Of a DNA stretch of 64,000 nucleotides, positions 22,501 through 34,260 are shown piece by piece. Made by a program: the position numbers and the translations under genes. Each line of letters starts with the position of its first letter. Position 1 is the first letter of the stretch. This DNA comes from Podarcis raffonei (Eukaryota > Chordata > Lepidosauria > Squamata > Lacertidae), in contig NC_070614.1 of NCBI RefSeq assembly GCF_027172205.1, positions 34,090,001 through 34,154,000 of the forward strand, read 5' to 3'. Below the pieces are notes generated by a model that worked only from the letters and a program-made list of their open reading frames with translations, was not told the origin of the DNA and made no database searches.

Positions 22501-25500
22501 CCCTGAACAGGGCTGCCTTAAGATGTCTTCTGAATGTCAGGTAGTTATTTATTGCTTTGACATCTGATGGGAGGGCGTTCCACAGGGCGGGCGCCACTAC
22601 CGAGAAGGCCTTCTGCCTGGTTCCCTGAAGCTTTGCTTCTCGTAATGAGGGAACCGCCAGAAGGCCCTCGGCGCTGGACCTCAGCGTCCGGGCAGAACGA
22701 TGGGGGTGGAGACGCTCCTTCAGGTATACTGGGCCGAGGCCGTTTAGGGCTTTAAAGGTCAACACCAGCACTTTGAATTGTGCTCGGAAACGTACTGGGA
22801 GCCAATGTAGGTCTTTCAAGACCGGTGTTATGTGGTCTCGGCGGCCGCTCCCAGTCACCAGTCTAGCTGCCGCATTCTTGATTAGTTGTAGTTTCCGAGT
22901 CACCTTCAAAGGTAGCCCCACAAAGAGCGCATTGCAGTAGTCCAAGCGGGAGATAACTAGAGCATGTACCACTCTGGCGAGACAGTCCGCGGGCAGGTAG
23001 GGTCTCAGCCTGCGTACCAGATGGAGTTGGTAGACAGCTACCCTGGATACAGAATTGACCTGCGCCTCCATGGACAGCTGTGAGTCCAAAATGACTCCCA
23101 GGCTGCGCACCTGGTCCTTCAGGGGCACAGTTACCCTATTCAGGACCAGGGAGTCCTCCACACCAGCCCGCCCCCTGTCCCCCAAAAACAGTACTTCTGT
23201 CTTGTCAGGATTCAACTTCAATCCATTAGCCGCCATCCATCCTCCAACCGCCTCCAGGCACTCACACAGGACCTTCACCACCTTCACTGGTTCTGATTTG
23301 AAAGAGAGGTAGAGCTGGGTATCATCTGCATATTGATGGACACCCAGTCCAAACCCCCTGATGATCTCTCCCAGCGGCTTTATATAGATGTTAAAAAGCA
23401 TAGGGGAGAGGACGGAACCCTGAGGCACCCCACAAGTGAGGGCCCAGGGGTCTGAACACTCATCCCCCACCACCACTTTCTGAACACGGCCCAGGAGGAA
23501 GGAGCGAAACACTTCCCTAACTAATACAGGAAGTTAAATGCAGCTTTCCTCTGAAATCTGAAATTCTTCTGAATTTACAATGTTGTTCTCCAATCAAATA
23601 TTGTGAACAAAAAAGGAACATATATTTGGGGGAATGTGAGCCCCAAAATATGGATTTTAATGAAAATAGCATTCATAATATGTTCTATTTGGGAAACCTT
23701 GCAAAAATGGAATCTATTTCACTTTTATCACCGTACAAAGAAGCTCAAGTTGCAGAATTTTCCAATTCTTGCTTTTTCCCTATCAATTCAGCTCCACCAG
23801 TTTATGAAAGGCGTCTCATTTAACAACAGTGCAGGGGAAAAAGTTTCCTTTGACCAGAATGGGGAGTTAGCAGCTGGTTTTGATATCATGAACTGGATTT
23901 TCCCCGCAAACCAATCCTTTCATAGAGTGAAAGTTGGGAGGCTTGATCCCAAAGCTCCTCCAGACCAAGCGTTCAAAATCAATGAGGATGCTATAAGATG
24001 GCACAGGGAATTTAACCAGGTAGAGACAATTTTGGATAATTCTCTACTGCCCGTATTAAATGCTGGATTTTGTGACTGTTGTGTAACTTTTGAGAACTGA
24101 TCTAGATTTTAAGGGTTCGAAGCTCCTTATCATCAAGATTATCATTAACCCCTTTCATTTACACTTTAGGCACAGCCTCTATCCATGTGCACTGAGAGTT
24201 GTTACCCTGGTTCTTGCAAGAAAGTAAAGGAGGGTGAGCCATCTTGCTGCTACGATTGCATTCCATGCCCAGAAGGAAAGATTTCAGACCAGAAAGGTAA
24301 AAAATGTTATATACAGCATTACCAGATAGATGGAGCTCAGCTTCATTTTAATAATCAGACATTGAGACTTGGGTTTCTTTTTGATCAGCAGAATATCAGC
24401 TGAAGAAACACTTTTCCATGCCTTTCAAAACGAGGCAATTCTCTCTCTCTACAGAGTTGAGCTTAATTTCCTTAAATAGATTCTTAGTCCTGGCTTTCTT
24501 TTATGCACCAGGGGATAATTTCTAATGCAACATTCAAAGCATATGGTTGAAATTTCTTCATGTCTTCTTAAATCAGACATTTAAGCATTGTAATATACTT
24601 GAGCTTAGCCTTGAATATTGTTGTGGGTTTGGAGGTGATGGTGCGTTGAAAGATTCCATTGCTAACTGGGCAGTGGTAAGATAATGTCTTTAGTGTGTCA
24701 CTTAAGCACCTTCATAAACATCCCTTTAATTATTTAGGCTGTGGCTGGGCACTATGACCCCCATCCTAAAATAACGATCTGGATTACAAGATCACTATTG
24801 TAATCTGGCCAGTACAAATAGTACTTTCTGGACAAATGGATGGGCCTTCTGGCAACTCACCTGACAGGTAGGTAGAGAATCATAGCCAATGTGGTGTGAG
24901 AGAGCTGAGCTGGAAGCAGGCAGAAGGCTGAAAAGCTGAGAGACAGAGAAATGCCAGATTTGTGCTACATTCAAAGCTGTGACCAATGGAGAAATGAGAT
25001 CTGTTGATGCAGTCAGTGCTGTGAGTCTCGCCATCTTAGGACTGTGGGGACAAGTACTTTTGCTTTAATGGGTCTCCAAACCAAACCTGCAACAATAGCC
25101 AAGCCTGATCTCAAGTACGGTATATTAAAATACTCAATTGTCTGATTTCCAAAGGCATTAAAATATTACAGCCATATGTTTATTGCATGATGCTGTAATT
25201 TCTAGCTACACAAAGATTCCATCCCTTTTTCAGATGCAACTGATTGTTATAAATGCCCAGATGAAAAATATCCAAACGAAAGACAAGACCAATGTATTCC
25301 AAAGGATGTCAGCTTCTTGTCTTATGAAGAACCTTTGGGCCTCTGTTTAGCCTCTTTCGCTCTTTCATCTTCTATGATCACAACTCTAGTGCTAGCAACG
25401 TTTATAAAACACCACAATACTCCCATTGTCAAAGCCAACAACCGGGATCTCACCTATACTCTCCTCATCTCACTCCTGCTTTGCTTCCTTTGTACATTTC

Positions 25501-26144
25501 TGTTTATTGGAGAACCCCATATGGTGATGTGTCTCTTCCGACAAAGTGCCTTTGGCATCATCTTCTCATTGGCTGTTGCTTGTGTGCTGGCAAAAACCAC
25601 CACAGTGGTTCTGGCTTTCATGGCCACCAAACCTGGATCCAAAATGAGGAAGTGGGTGGGAAAGAGTCTGGCCAGCTGCATTGTTCTTTCCTGCTCCCTC
25701 CTCCAAGCACTTCTTTGTACTGTTTGGCTTGCAACCTCTTCCCCATTCCCAGATGTTGACATGCACTCCTTCACTTCAGAAATTGTATTAGAATGCAATG
25801 AGGGGTCTGTGGTTATATTCTACTGTGTGCTTGGCTACCTGGGATTCCTGGCATTTGTCAGTTTCATTGTGGCTTTCCTTGCCAGAAAGTTACCTGGCAG
25901 TTTCAATGAAGCCAAGTTCATCACTTTCAGCATGTTTGTCTTTTGCAGTGTTTGGTTATCATTTATTCCTTCCTACCTGAGCACAAAGGGAAAATACATG
26001 GTGGCAGTGGAGATCTTCTCTATTTTAACTTCCAGTGCTGGACTACTGGGTTGCATCTTTTCCCCAAAATGTTACATAATTATCTTGAGACCTGAGCTGA
26101 ACAACAAGGAACAGCTCATCAGGAAAAAACCTCAAATAATGTAA
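19586..26144 (+). CDS. Vomeronasal type-2 receptor, gene D (complete, 6 exons)
   Basis: Class C GPCR. Exons: 19586-19803, 20251-20542, 21459-22319, 23792-24019, 24170-24296, 25234-26144. Total 2,637 bp, 878 aa. Every junction is GT-AG and in phase. The start ATG was chosen because it begins a clean signal peptide ([15 protein letters not shown]). The Venus-flytrap domain covers about 20-533, with [34 protein letters not shown] and [10 protein letters not shown]. The linker covers about 540-600 with the nine-cysteine pattern [22 protein letters not shown] and QCIPK. The seven-helix domain covers about 605-860 ([52 protein letters not shown]). No stop or frameshift was seen. Intron 3 carries an L2-like LINE. 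Its tandem sister is gene E, from which it differs at 14 of 275 residues in the exon 6 part compared. Expected site: microvillar membrane of vomeronasal neurons. Confidence 0.95.
22377..23508 (-). mobile_element. L2/CR1-type LINE, 5'-truncated, in intron 3 of gene D
   Basis: The minus-strand frame at 22,484-23,512 encodes the C-terminal half of a reverse transcriptase and its tail. It has [20 protein letters not shown], the catalytic [11 protein letters not shown] box, [12 protein letters not shown] and [14 protein letters not shown], and is uninterrupted over 340 residues. The [15 protein letters not shown] wording points to the L2 side of the CR1/L2 group. The 3' end is CCAGATGGGCGGGATACAAA followed by (ATT)n. 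Gene E has the empty site, so the insertion came after the D/E duplication. The 5' junction is fuzzy and no clear target duplication was found. Confidence 0.85.
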
Positions 26145-27469
26145 TTGTCCATTTTGTTGTTGTTTTTTATTTTCTCCACATTGTTGCAAATTTTAAGGTG
26201 AAGACTGAATCAAACATTCCCTAGAAAACCCACAAATTACATTTCCTTTCATAATAGTACCATGTAATATTATTCTCACATGATTGCTATTGAATACTGG
26301 AAGCAATTCTTGTTTCCCTGTGGAAGTTTCCATATCAGCAAGTGACAAGTGGGGTTCCACAGGTTTCCATTCTGTCCCCATTGATGTCCAACGTTTTTAT
26401 AAATGACTTTGATGAGGGAATTCATCAAATGTTCATCAAATTTGCAGATGACACCAAACTGAGAAGGGTAGCTAATTAGGATTCAAGATGGTCTTCCTAG
26501 ATTGGAGAACTGGGTCCACACTTAGACAACGAATTTCATTTGGGACAAATGTAATACTTATGAAGAACCAGATGCACTGAAAGGACTCGATCCAATTACA
26601 AGAAATTAGTTTCTGACTAAACATCAGGAAGAACTTTCTGGCAATAAGAGTTGTTTGGAATAGACTCCCTTCTGAGGTTATGGACTTTCCTTTATTGGAG
26701 GTTTTTAAGCAGAGGTTGGATGTCCATCTGCCATGGATGCCTTAGCTCAAATTTCTGCATTGTATGGGATTGGATGAGATGACCCTTTGGGTCTTTCCAA
26801 CTGTACAATTCTATGATATTATGAAATACATAAATAAATGCATTATGGTACCTTTAGAGGAAAAAGAAGGGGAATTCTCAGAGGATTTGTTGGAGGAAGC
26901 ACCTCCAAAAGGGAGACTTTTTTAATTTGAGTTTTTCAAGGCTATGGTAGCCAAAGCAAGAATATGTTTAGAACTACCAGACGAACAATCCTAGGGCACA
27001 GAGGCAACAGAGGCAACTTCATCTAAAGACACCTTTCAATGTCTACAAATGTATATTAAATGATACAAACAGCCCCTGCTATAATTCAAGCTAATGCATC
27101 ACAGAAATATCATGAATGATAGTGAGTCAGAATGATGATGAGATGAGTTTGTGATGAGAATTTACGCCTAAATCAGCTATTAATGGTTCATGTCCAGGTG
27201 AGGAAATAGCACCTTAAATAACCACACAGCCAAGAGAGATATAGACGTTCAGCATCCCCTAGGGACCCAGTTTATTAGAGGAGCTATTGAAATAGGGCAG
27301 CCTCCCTAAACCAGTTGTCCAGAGAACTGCCAGTTAAGGGAACTGCCCTGAAGGCACATTTAAATGAAGCTTTAATGAGGTTTTTCAAGCATGATACATC
27401 ATTAAGTCATATTATGCATGCATGCATAAAGAGGGGTCACAGGTCAAGGGGTTCAAAGTGTCATGCTCC
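26145..27469. other. 3' flank of gene D with a CR1 relic
   Basis: No gene was seen. The segment matches 46,398-47,655 downstream of gene E nearly throughout, so it belongs to the duplicated block. The CR1 piece is listed separately. The block is interrupted at 27,470 by the Copia element. Confidence 0.7.
26330..26826 (+). mobile_element. CR1 LINE 3' fragment
   Basis: A worn CR1 copy. GGGTTCCACAGG to GATGACACCAAACTGAGAAG corresponds to the reverse transcriptase stretch GVPQGS to FADDTKL. The 3' end is typical: GGTTGGATGTCCATCTGCCA, then TCTTTCCAACTGTACAATTC and TATGATATTATG. The same relic lies at the same relative place after gene E, so it predates the duplication. Confidence 0.75.
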
Positions 27470-27844
27470 TGTTGGGATACTGCCAGGGAGATAAAGCCCA
27501 TTATGGCCCACGTCGCCTCCGGACGATCCATCGACCTCCCGTAGAAACAGTATCAGCAATTAGTGACATGAGCTCCAGAAAATATATTGCCACATTCCAG
27601 AGCTCATGCACACTCTATCAGCAAAAATCCGCACAGCAAAAGATGCAAACAGGAGAGCATTATTTAGGATTTTATTCAGCGTTGGTCAGAACAAAGAAAA
27701 ACATGACTGCCTGCTTGCGTTGTCTCTGGCATAGAGAGAGAAACGAAAGCAATAGAAAACATAAACTTCCTGTGAACAGGAAATACGCAGGCTGTGACAC
27801 ACAAAGCCTGCTCCCTTTTAAGGTGGAACGGAAATATCCTAACA
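27470..27844 (-). repeat. 3' LTR of the Copia element
   Basis: A 375-bp LTR starting TGTTGGGATACTGCCAGGGA and ending CCTAACA (plus-strand reading). It is preceded by GCTCC, which pairs with TCTCC after the other LTR as a 5-bp target duplication with one mismatch. Confidence 0.93.
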
Positions 27845-30800
27845 TCCTCCCCCTTTCCGTGTAACCTGTAGTACCTGTGGTTCAGCCCAATTGCAACCTC
27901 TGTACGTAAACCTTAAGTTGTTCTCAGTTAACAACCTTAGACAACAGATCAGCAGGGATTTCATTTCCTGCCATGTAGGACACCTCAATGAGTCCTTTCT
28001 GAATACACTCTCTTGCACGATGTAGCTTAATCTGCAAGTACTTGGTTCTTTGCTTGCAACTCTCTGAGTTCAGCAAAGCCAAACAGGATCTATTGTCTTG
28101 ATACACTTGTATAGGACGTTTCACAGAAACTCCGATGTCCTTAAACAGTTGCATCAACCATTCACAATCCATGAGTGAAAATGACAGAGCATTGAGTTCT
28201 GCTTCACAGGAACTTAGGCTTACTGTCGTCTGCTTCTTGCACATCCAGTCAAACAGACAGTGGTTGTACATGTAGCATGCTCCAGAAGTGCTTGTACCAT
28301 CCGTGGTGTCACTTCCAAAACTTGCATCTACAAAGATTTCAAGACCTCCAGTCTTCTGACTGGTGAACTTCAGCCTGTAGTGCATAGTCCCTTTCAAATA
28401 GCGGGCTATGCGCTTCAGAGCCTTCCAATCCTGAACAGTAGGACTGTTAGCATGTCTGCTAAGCAGGTTAGTGCTTACAACTATGTCAGGTCTTGAACAT
28501 CTAGCAATGAAATTCAACTTGCCTAGAATGCATCTGTACAACGTAGTGTCAGAAAATGCTTCAGCAGTACTATCTACCTGGTAACCTGTCACAATCGGTG
28601 TGTCTGCTGGGTTTGCATCAACCAAATTCAACCTGGTTAATACATCAGCAATTTTCTGTGTTTGGTGAACCAGAAAATTACCTGCTTGGTCCCTCTCCAC
28701 CTGCAGAGAAAGATAGTTGGATACCTCACCAAGATCCTTCATGTCAAAGTGCTCCTTCAGCTGAGCTAGGGTGCTTTGGTACAAAGCCTGATTCTTCCAA
28801 AACATCAGAAGATCATCAACAAAACATAAACAATACAGTTTGTTTTGCCCCTCCTCCTTGACAAACACACATGGATCAGCTTTGCCCTGGTGAAATCCTA
28901 GAGAAAGCAATGTCTCAGTGAGTTTTGTGTTCCAACACCTGGCACTCTGCTTGAGACCATATAAGGATTTCCGCAGTTTACAGACCATTCCCTTCTGTAT
29001 CTGCATTCCATCAGGTGGAAGCATGTACAGCTCCTCCCCCAAAATCCCGTACAAAAAAGCTGTATTAATGTCATGATGGGAAACATGCAGTGTTTCCTCT
29101 GCAGCTATCTAGAGCATCAGCCGAATGCTCTCATATTTGACGGTGGGTGAGTAGGTCTCGTGGTAATCCTGTCCTGGTACCTGTGAAAAACCTCTGGCAA
29201 CCAATCTGGCTTTGTATCTGACAACCTTGCCATTCTGGTCTGTCTTGGCCTTGAAGACCCATTTGCTGCCAACCAGTCTCATTCCTGGGACTACCGGTAC
29301 CAGCTCCCAAGTTTGGTTCCTATTCAAGGAATCAACTTCAGCCTTCATGGCATTAAGCCAAGGCTCAGCATCTTTAGAGGTTAACTCCTGAACCTCTTTG
29401 AAGCTTGAAGGTTCCCACACCTTCTCTGAGCTACCAAGAACAGCAGTTGCTGTCTTAGCAAACTCATCAGCAAATCTCTTTGGAGGTTTGCCTTTAGTCG
29501 CCCTTTCAGACCTGCGAACTAGACGCAAGTCTTCTGGACTCATCTCCTCCTTCTTAGGAGAAAAGTGACCAATGGTGAACAGTGGTTCTTCCAGTTCATT
29601 GTCAGATGCATCAGATGGTCTGACTGAGGCCTTTGCGCTCTTGTAGTCTGCTGTGTCATCACTGTCACTGACACCAGCAGCAGCGCCGCCCACTGAACTG
29701 GAATCCGAACTCTGATCATCATCATCATCATCATCCTCAGCTTCATCAGCTTCCTCAACACCATCTGCCTTTTTCACATCACCTTCATCCTCCTCTGGGT
29801 AACTCTGGAAAATTCCCACATTTTTCCCCCACTTAGGATTGTACTCAACACTCTTTGTGAACTTAATGGACTTAGAGTCAGTCATCCATACCCTGTATGC
29901 ACCTTTTTCATACCCCTCCTCTGGGTAACTCTGGAAAATTCCCACATTTTCCCCCCACTTAGGATTGTACTCAACACTCTTTGTGAACTTAATGGACTTA
30001 GAGTCAGTCATCCATACCCTGTATGCACCTTTTTCATACCCCATGAACAAACCATGTGCCCCACGCTTCCCAAGCTTGTTGCTCTGTGGGGTGTGTACCC
30101 ACATATCGGAACCAAAGATTCTCATGTGCTTGACGTTAGGTTTTTTACCAAACATCTTCTCATACGGAGTACAACCAATAGGTGATGACAGTCTGCGATT
30201 AAAGGAATAAACCACCGTTGACAGAGCCTCCCCCCAAAACTTCTCAGGGAGATTGGCACCATGCAACAAGGTTTTCAGGCCTTGAAGCAAAGTCTGATTT
30301 GCTCGCTCCGCAAGTCTATTCATCCATGGCGATCTAGGCGTTGACAAGTCATGCTGGATTCCCTTCTCAGTCAGGAAAGCTTCAAACTTCTGAGAAGTGA
30401 ATTCCCCGCCCCGATCAGTAAAGAGACAGCCGATACGTTTACCGTGAACATTCTCCAACCAAGCACAGAATGCCTTGAACCTAGGAAATGCTTCCGACTT
30501 CTGCTGCAGCATAAACACATGAATGTACCTGGAAAAAGAATCAATTAGAACCATGAAGTACCTTGCTCCAACCAAAGAGGGTGCAAGTGAACCAACCAGG
30601 TCTGCGTGCACTAGCTGGTAGGGTTTGGAAGCCTGCCTGCTAGACTCCTTGCCTTTTGGAGCAACCTTCACCTTGCTCTCTGCACAAAATACACATTTCA
30701 TGTGAAACTTACAGGGTTTGATGTTCAAACCCTCAACCATCCCTGGCATCTTGGCCAGCGCCTGCCAAGACATGTGACAAAATCTTCTGTGTGCTTCGTG

Positions 30801-32112
30801 AATACATCCTGCATGAAGAACCTTGTTAGTTTGTGCAACACAACAAGAATCAACATTAGACACAGCAACAGCATTGTCATCATAAGTTAAACAGAATAAG
30901 CCATCTATATACTTTGCATGCAAAATGTCCTCTTTGCCTTTCCTGATGACACAGATGCTGCTCTTGAAGGAAATCTCAAAGCCACGGCCAGTCAGCTGTG
31001 GGACACTGAGCAAATTGTCTGCAGCACCTGGAACATAAAGTACATCTTTGATGGTAGTGTGCAGACTTGCCAGTTTCACAGTCCCTTCTCCTGCAATTCG
31101 CAACGTCTTTCCATCAGCTAGGTGGATCTGTCCGTCTTGAGGTTTAAAAGAGATAAACAGGTGCCGATCCTTTGTTAGATGGCGGGTGCATCCCGAATCC
31201 ACAATAAATCTGGCCTTGGCCTTTGGAGCAGCTTTTCCAGCAAGCAAAACCTTGTTTTCCACCGGCGTGGGCTTTTGCTGCTTGCCCCCCTGCTCCTGGC
31301 CATCAAACTTGCCTTTAGCCTTTGGAGAAGCAGTGCCAGCAAACAAAGCCTTGTTTTTCCCTGGTGTGGGCTTTTCACCCCCCTTCTGCTTTGGGCCATC
31401 TGCAGGCATCTGTCTCTGTTTACCTCTGGCCTTCTGGTATCTGTGAGGATGACCTTGGCTCCCATGAGAAACAGAGCTCTCAGCTGCCGACTCCTTGGCT
31501 CCCCCTGGAGACTGGAATGCTGCCTGGGATGACATCACAGTCAGCTCCCCCTGCAGCTTGCAACCGGTGCCCTCGGCATCCCTGCACTCACTCGCATTTT
31601 GGGAAACAGCTAGTTCCTCCGATGCAGTCAAACTCTGGGCTGGGATGACCGGCAGATGAGCTACTTTCAAAGCATTCCACATCTGACGTGCTGTCGTGTT
31701 ACCAGCTAGCGTAGCAATATCCTCCAGAGAGACAGATAAGACTAATACATCGATGGCTTTCGAATGTTGGGCCATCCATCTATGTGTCAGAGGAACTGGA
31801 GGGGCTTCAAACACAGTATGCCACACTCCAAACTGTCACAGCAAACTTTCACAGCAACCAAGTCTCATAATTGTGCCTGTTTAACTTTGGGCACTCAGCA
31901 GCTTCAGAAGCTTGGAAAAACTCCATTCCAGCTCTTTACTTCAGCCGTAAGCCTTTATGCCTTCAAAGACGTCTTATCTCGGCAGTTTATAAATCACGAA
32001 GCCTGCTTGGCTCGGCTCCCAGGCCAATTAGGCCAGCCTCCAACACATACCTCAGCAGTCTGTCGCAGTCTTACTCTCCTGTAAGTGCCGTGAATCTGGG
32101 CCCTAAACCTGT

Positions 32113-32487
32113 TGTTGGGATACTGCCAGGGAGATAAAGCCCATCATGGCCCACATCGCCTCCGGACGATCCATCGACCTCCCGTAGAAACAGTATCAGC
32201 AATTAGCGACATGAGCTCCAGAAAATATCTTGCCACATTCCAGAGCTCATGCACGCTCTATCAGCAGAAATCCACACAGCAAAAGATGCAAACAGGAGAG
32301 CATTATTTAGGATTTTATTCAGCGTTGGTCAGAACAAAGAAAAACATGACTGCCTGCTTGCGTTGTCTCTGGCATAGAGAGAGAAACGAAAGCAATAGAA
32401 AACATAAACTTCCTGTGAACAGGAAATACGCAGGCTGTGACACACAAAGCCTGCTCCCTTTTAAGGTGGAACAGAAATATCCTAACA
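32113..32487 (-). repeat. 5' LTR of the Copia element
   Basis: The partner LTR, also 375 bp with the same ends and about 98% identical to the 3' LTR by eye. The internal region begins at 32,112 and runs leftwards. Confidence 0.93.
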
Positions 32488-34124
32488 TCTCCACCCACCT
32501 ATCGTCCATCTTCCTTGACAATCACTCCTCCTAAACCTGATTAACATATCATTCTTACAGTTTCCTGCAATCTGGGGAATCTCAATTAAGCTTGTAGCCT
32601 AAACATCCTGATTTTTTATACCCTCATGCAAACAATTCTTCAGAGATAGATAGGCAAGGAATTTTGTAGTTCTGAAAAGATGCCCCCCCCATTTACCTGG
32701 ATTAGAAGGGACCCTTGGGCTTGCATTGACCCGTAGTACAAAGTGTGATGGACAGAACAATCCAAACCCAAGTTCCACTAGGATGAGAAAGTTTGGTTTT
32801 AGTGAATCTTGGACTTTCCTGGCGCAGAGGGACTGTGCTAGTATAATTCTTTCACCCTGGCTAAGGCAGGACTCAGCTGGCATAACTTAAACTGGCATAA
32901 ATCCAAAAAGGGTGTGTTTGGGGAAGTGGTGGTGGGCAGGACAAGGAGAGACCTGCGTCTATTTCAAAATTCATTTAGCTCAGTCTTGTCATCTAGGACC
33001 CAATCCTCAAAATCAAGGCCCACACTCATCTTATATCTTAGCCAACAGTAGCCTCTCTAAGAGGCTCCTGAACAGCCTCCCTGAACCCACCGCAGCCATG
33101 CCATGTGGCAACCGCTGCCCACCTGGAGTTCCAGGTGAGCAGTTACTTTCAGATAAAGGAGTAGTTGGGAGGAAGCCAGTGTGATGGATAGAAGCCACCC
33201 CTTTCTTAACTAGCTAAGCCAGCAGCCAAGGCTCAAAAGCTTCAAAGCAAGCTGATAAGCGTATATGATCTCATTTTACATATGTTACATGGTTTGTGGA
33301 ATGATGAACTGTTTCTGAGACCCAAGGCCATGCCAAGCCTCACCCTGCCTGCTGCTGTCAATAAAGATTTGGCCTGCTTTTATCACATCACTACTGTACA
33401 GTCTTGCTATTTGCTGCTGTCATGGATCACACAATGCACTTGCCTGGGCAACACAAAAGAGGAAAATGTTCTGCTGGCAGATTTGCAGTTCATAAGATGC
33501 TATTTAGCTGTATGCATACAGCTCTTGCCTTTTGTGTTGGCCCCCCGATTCTCTATTCAAATAGAATTGATTGTGCTGACCACTAACTTTGGCTCTGCTT
33601 TTCATTAGCTCTATTTCCACCTATGGCTGGCCTCTCTGCCATACCAGTTCCAATGGGCACCAACTTCAAACCACTGATTGTGTCCTGAAACAGGCATAGA
33701 CAATGTCTTGTACTCATTAGGTTTTTGGACTCAAAATCCCATCTGCCGGGTCTGTGGTCAGTTATGATGGGGTTGGGGGGCTCTAACAACTTCTGGAGGA
33801 TTCACTTTGGGTACCCCTGTTCTGCAGCAAGAAAATCTCATGATAAAACATCCTCTTTTCCCCCAGCTCTGGACAAATTTCTTGTTTCTCACAGCCTATT
33901 CAGGTGCCCCTTGAGATCCTTAAGGGATAGGAAAAAGGAACATGTCAATTTCAGACATGAAAAACATGTCTTCAGCAATTCCACATGGAATGCATCTTGC
34001 TGAAATGGTGACTGCTTCCCTCTTTAATTATCCAAGGACTCTAATCAACTGAGATACTTTCCAACACCACAGTGCAGTTTACTGTAGACTCCAGCAAAAC
34101 TAATAGCCCAGTTCTGAATAATCG
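32488..34124. other. Intergenic between the Copia element and gene E
   Basis: No gene was found. Bases 32,488-32,950 continue the D block and match 48,393-48,560 plus about 49,535-49,770 of the E block. From about 33,440 the sequence matches the upstream flank of gene D (from about 18,770), marking the start of the E block. Bases 33,735-33,820 hold a worn hAT-type MITE shared with 19,040-19,140. Confidence 0.6.
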
Positions 34125-34133
34125 TATAAATAT
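34125..34133 (+). promoter_or_regulatory. Possible TATA box upstream of gene E
   Basis: TATAAATAT lies about 130 bp before the ATG and is conserved with gene D (19,430). It is a candidate only. Confidence 0.25.
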
Positions 34134-34260
34134 ACCCTCCAGAAATCTAGGACTGAGGTTAGGATTTAAGACTATTAGACAGGAATGTGTCAGTCTAATT
34201 TCTGAGCTTTAAGAGATAAAAAAAAGAAATCTGCATCTAGAGAAAACATTTCTGCCCACA

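Larger units (their letters stand above)
27470..32487 (-). mobile_element. Copia (Ty1/Copia) LTR retrotransposon, nearly whole fossil
   Basis: A 5.0-kb element with two 375-bp LTRs, read on the minus strand. A purine tract lies next to the 3' LTR. The coding parts come in the Copia order: Gag-like start, protease (VDSGCTRHLTKDR, near 31.2 kb), pre-integrase zinc segment (HRRFCHMSW to CVFCAESK), integrase core (about 30.1-30.7 kb), reverse transcriptase (about 28.5-29.3 kb, FVDDLLMF box) and RNase H (about 28.1-28.4 kb, EIFVDAS to CEAELNAL). The integrase-before-RT order is diagnostic of Copia. A short tandem repeat lies between integrase and RT. The two LTRs differ at about 8 of 375 sites (about 2%), so insertion is recent in evolutionary terms. 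The copy has about two breaks in its coding part and is not intact. It lies just past gene D. Confidence 0.93.

Noticed and set aside
24795-25034. 79-aa minus-strand frame present in both gene D and gene E intron 5
   Set aside because: Conserved only because the blocks are recent duplicates; the sequence shows no domain or signal of selection.
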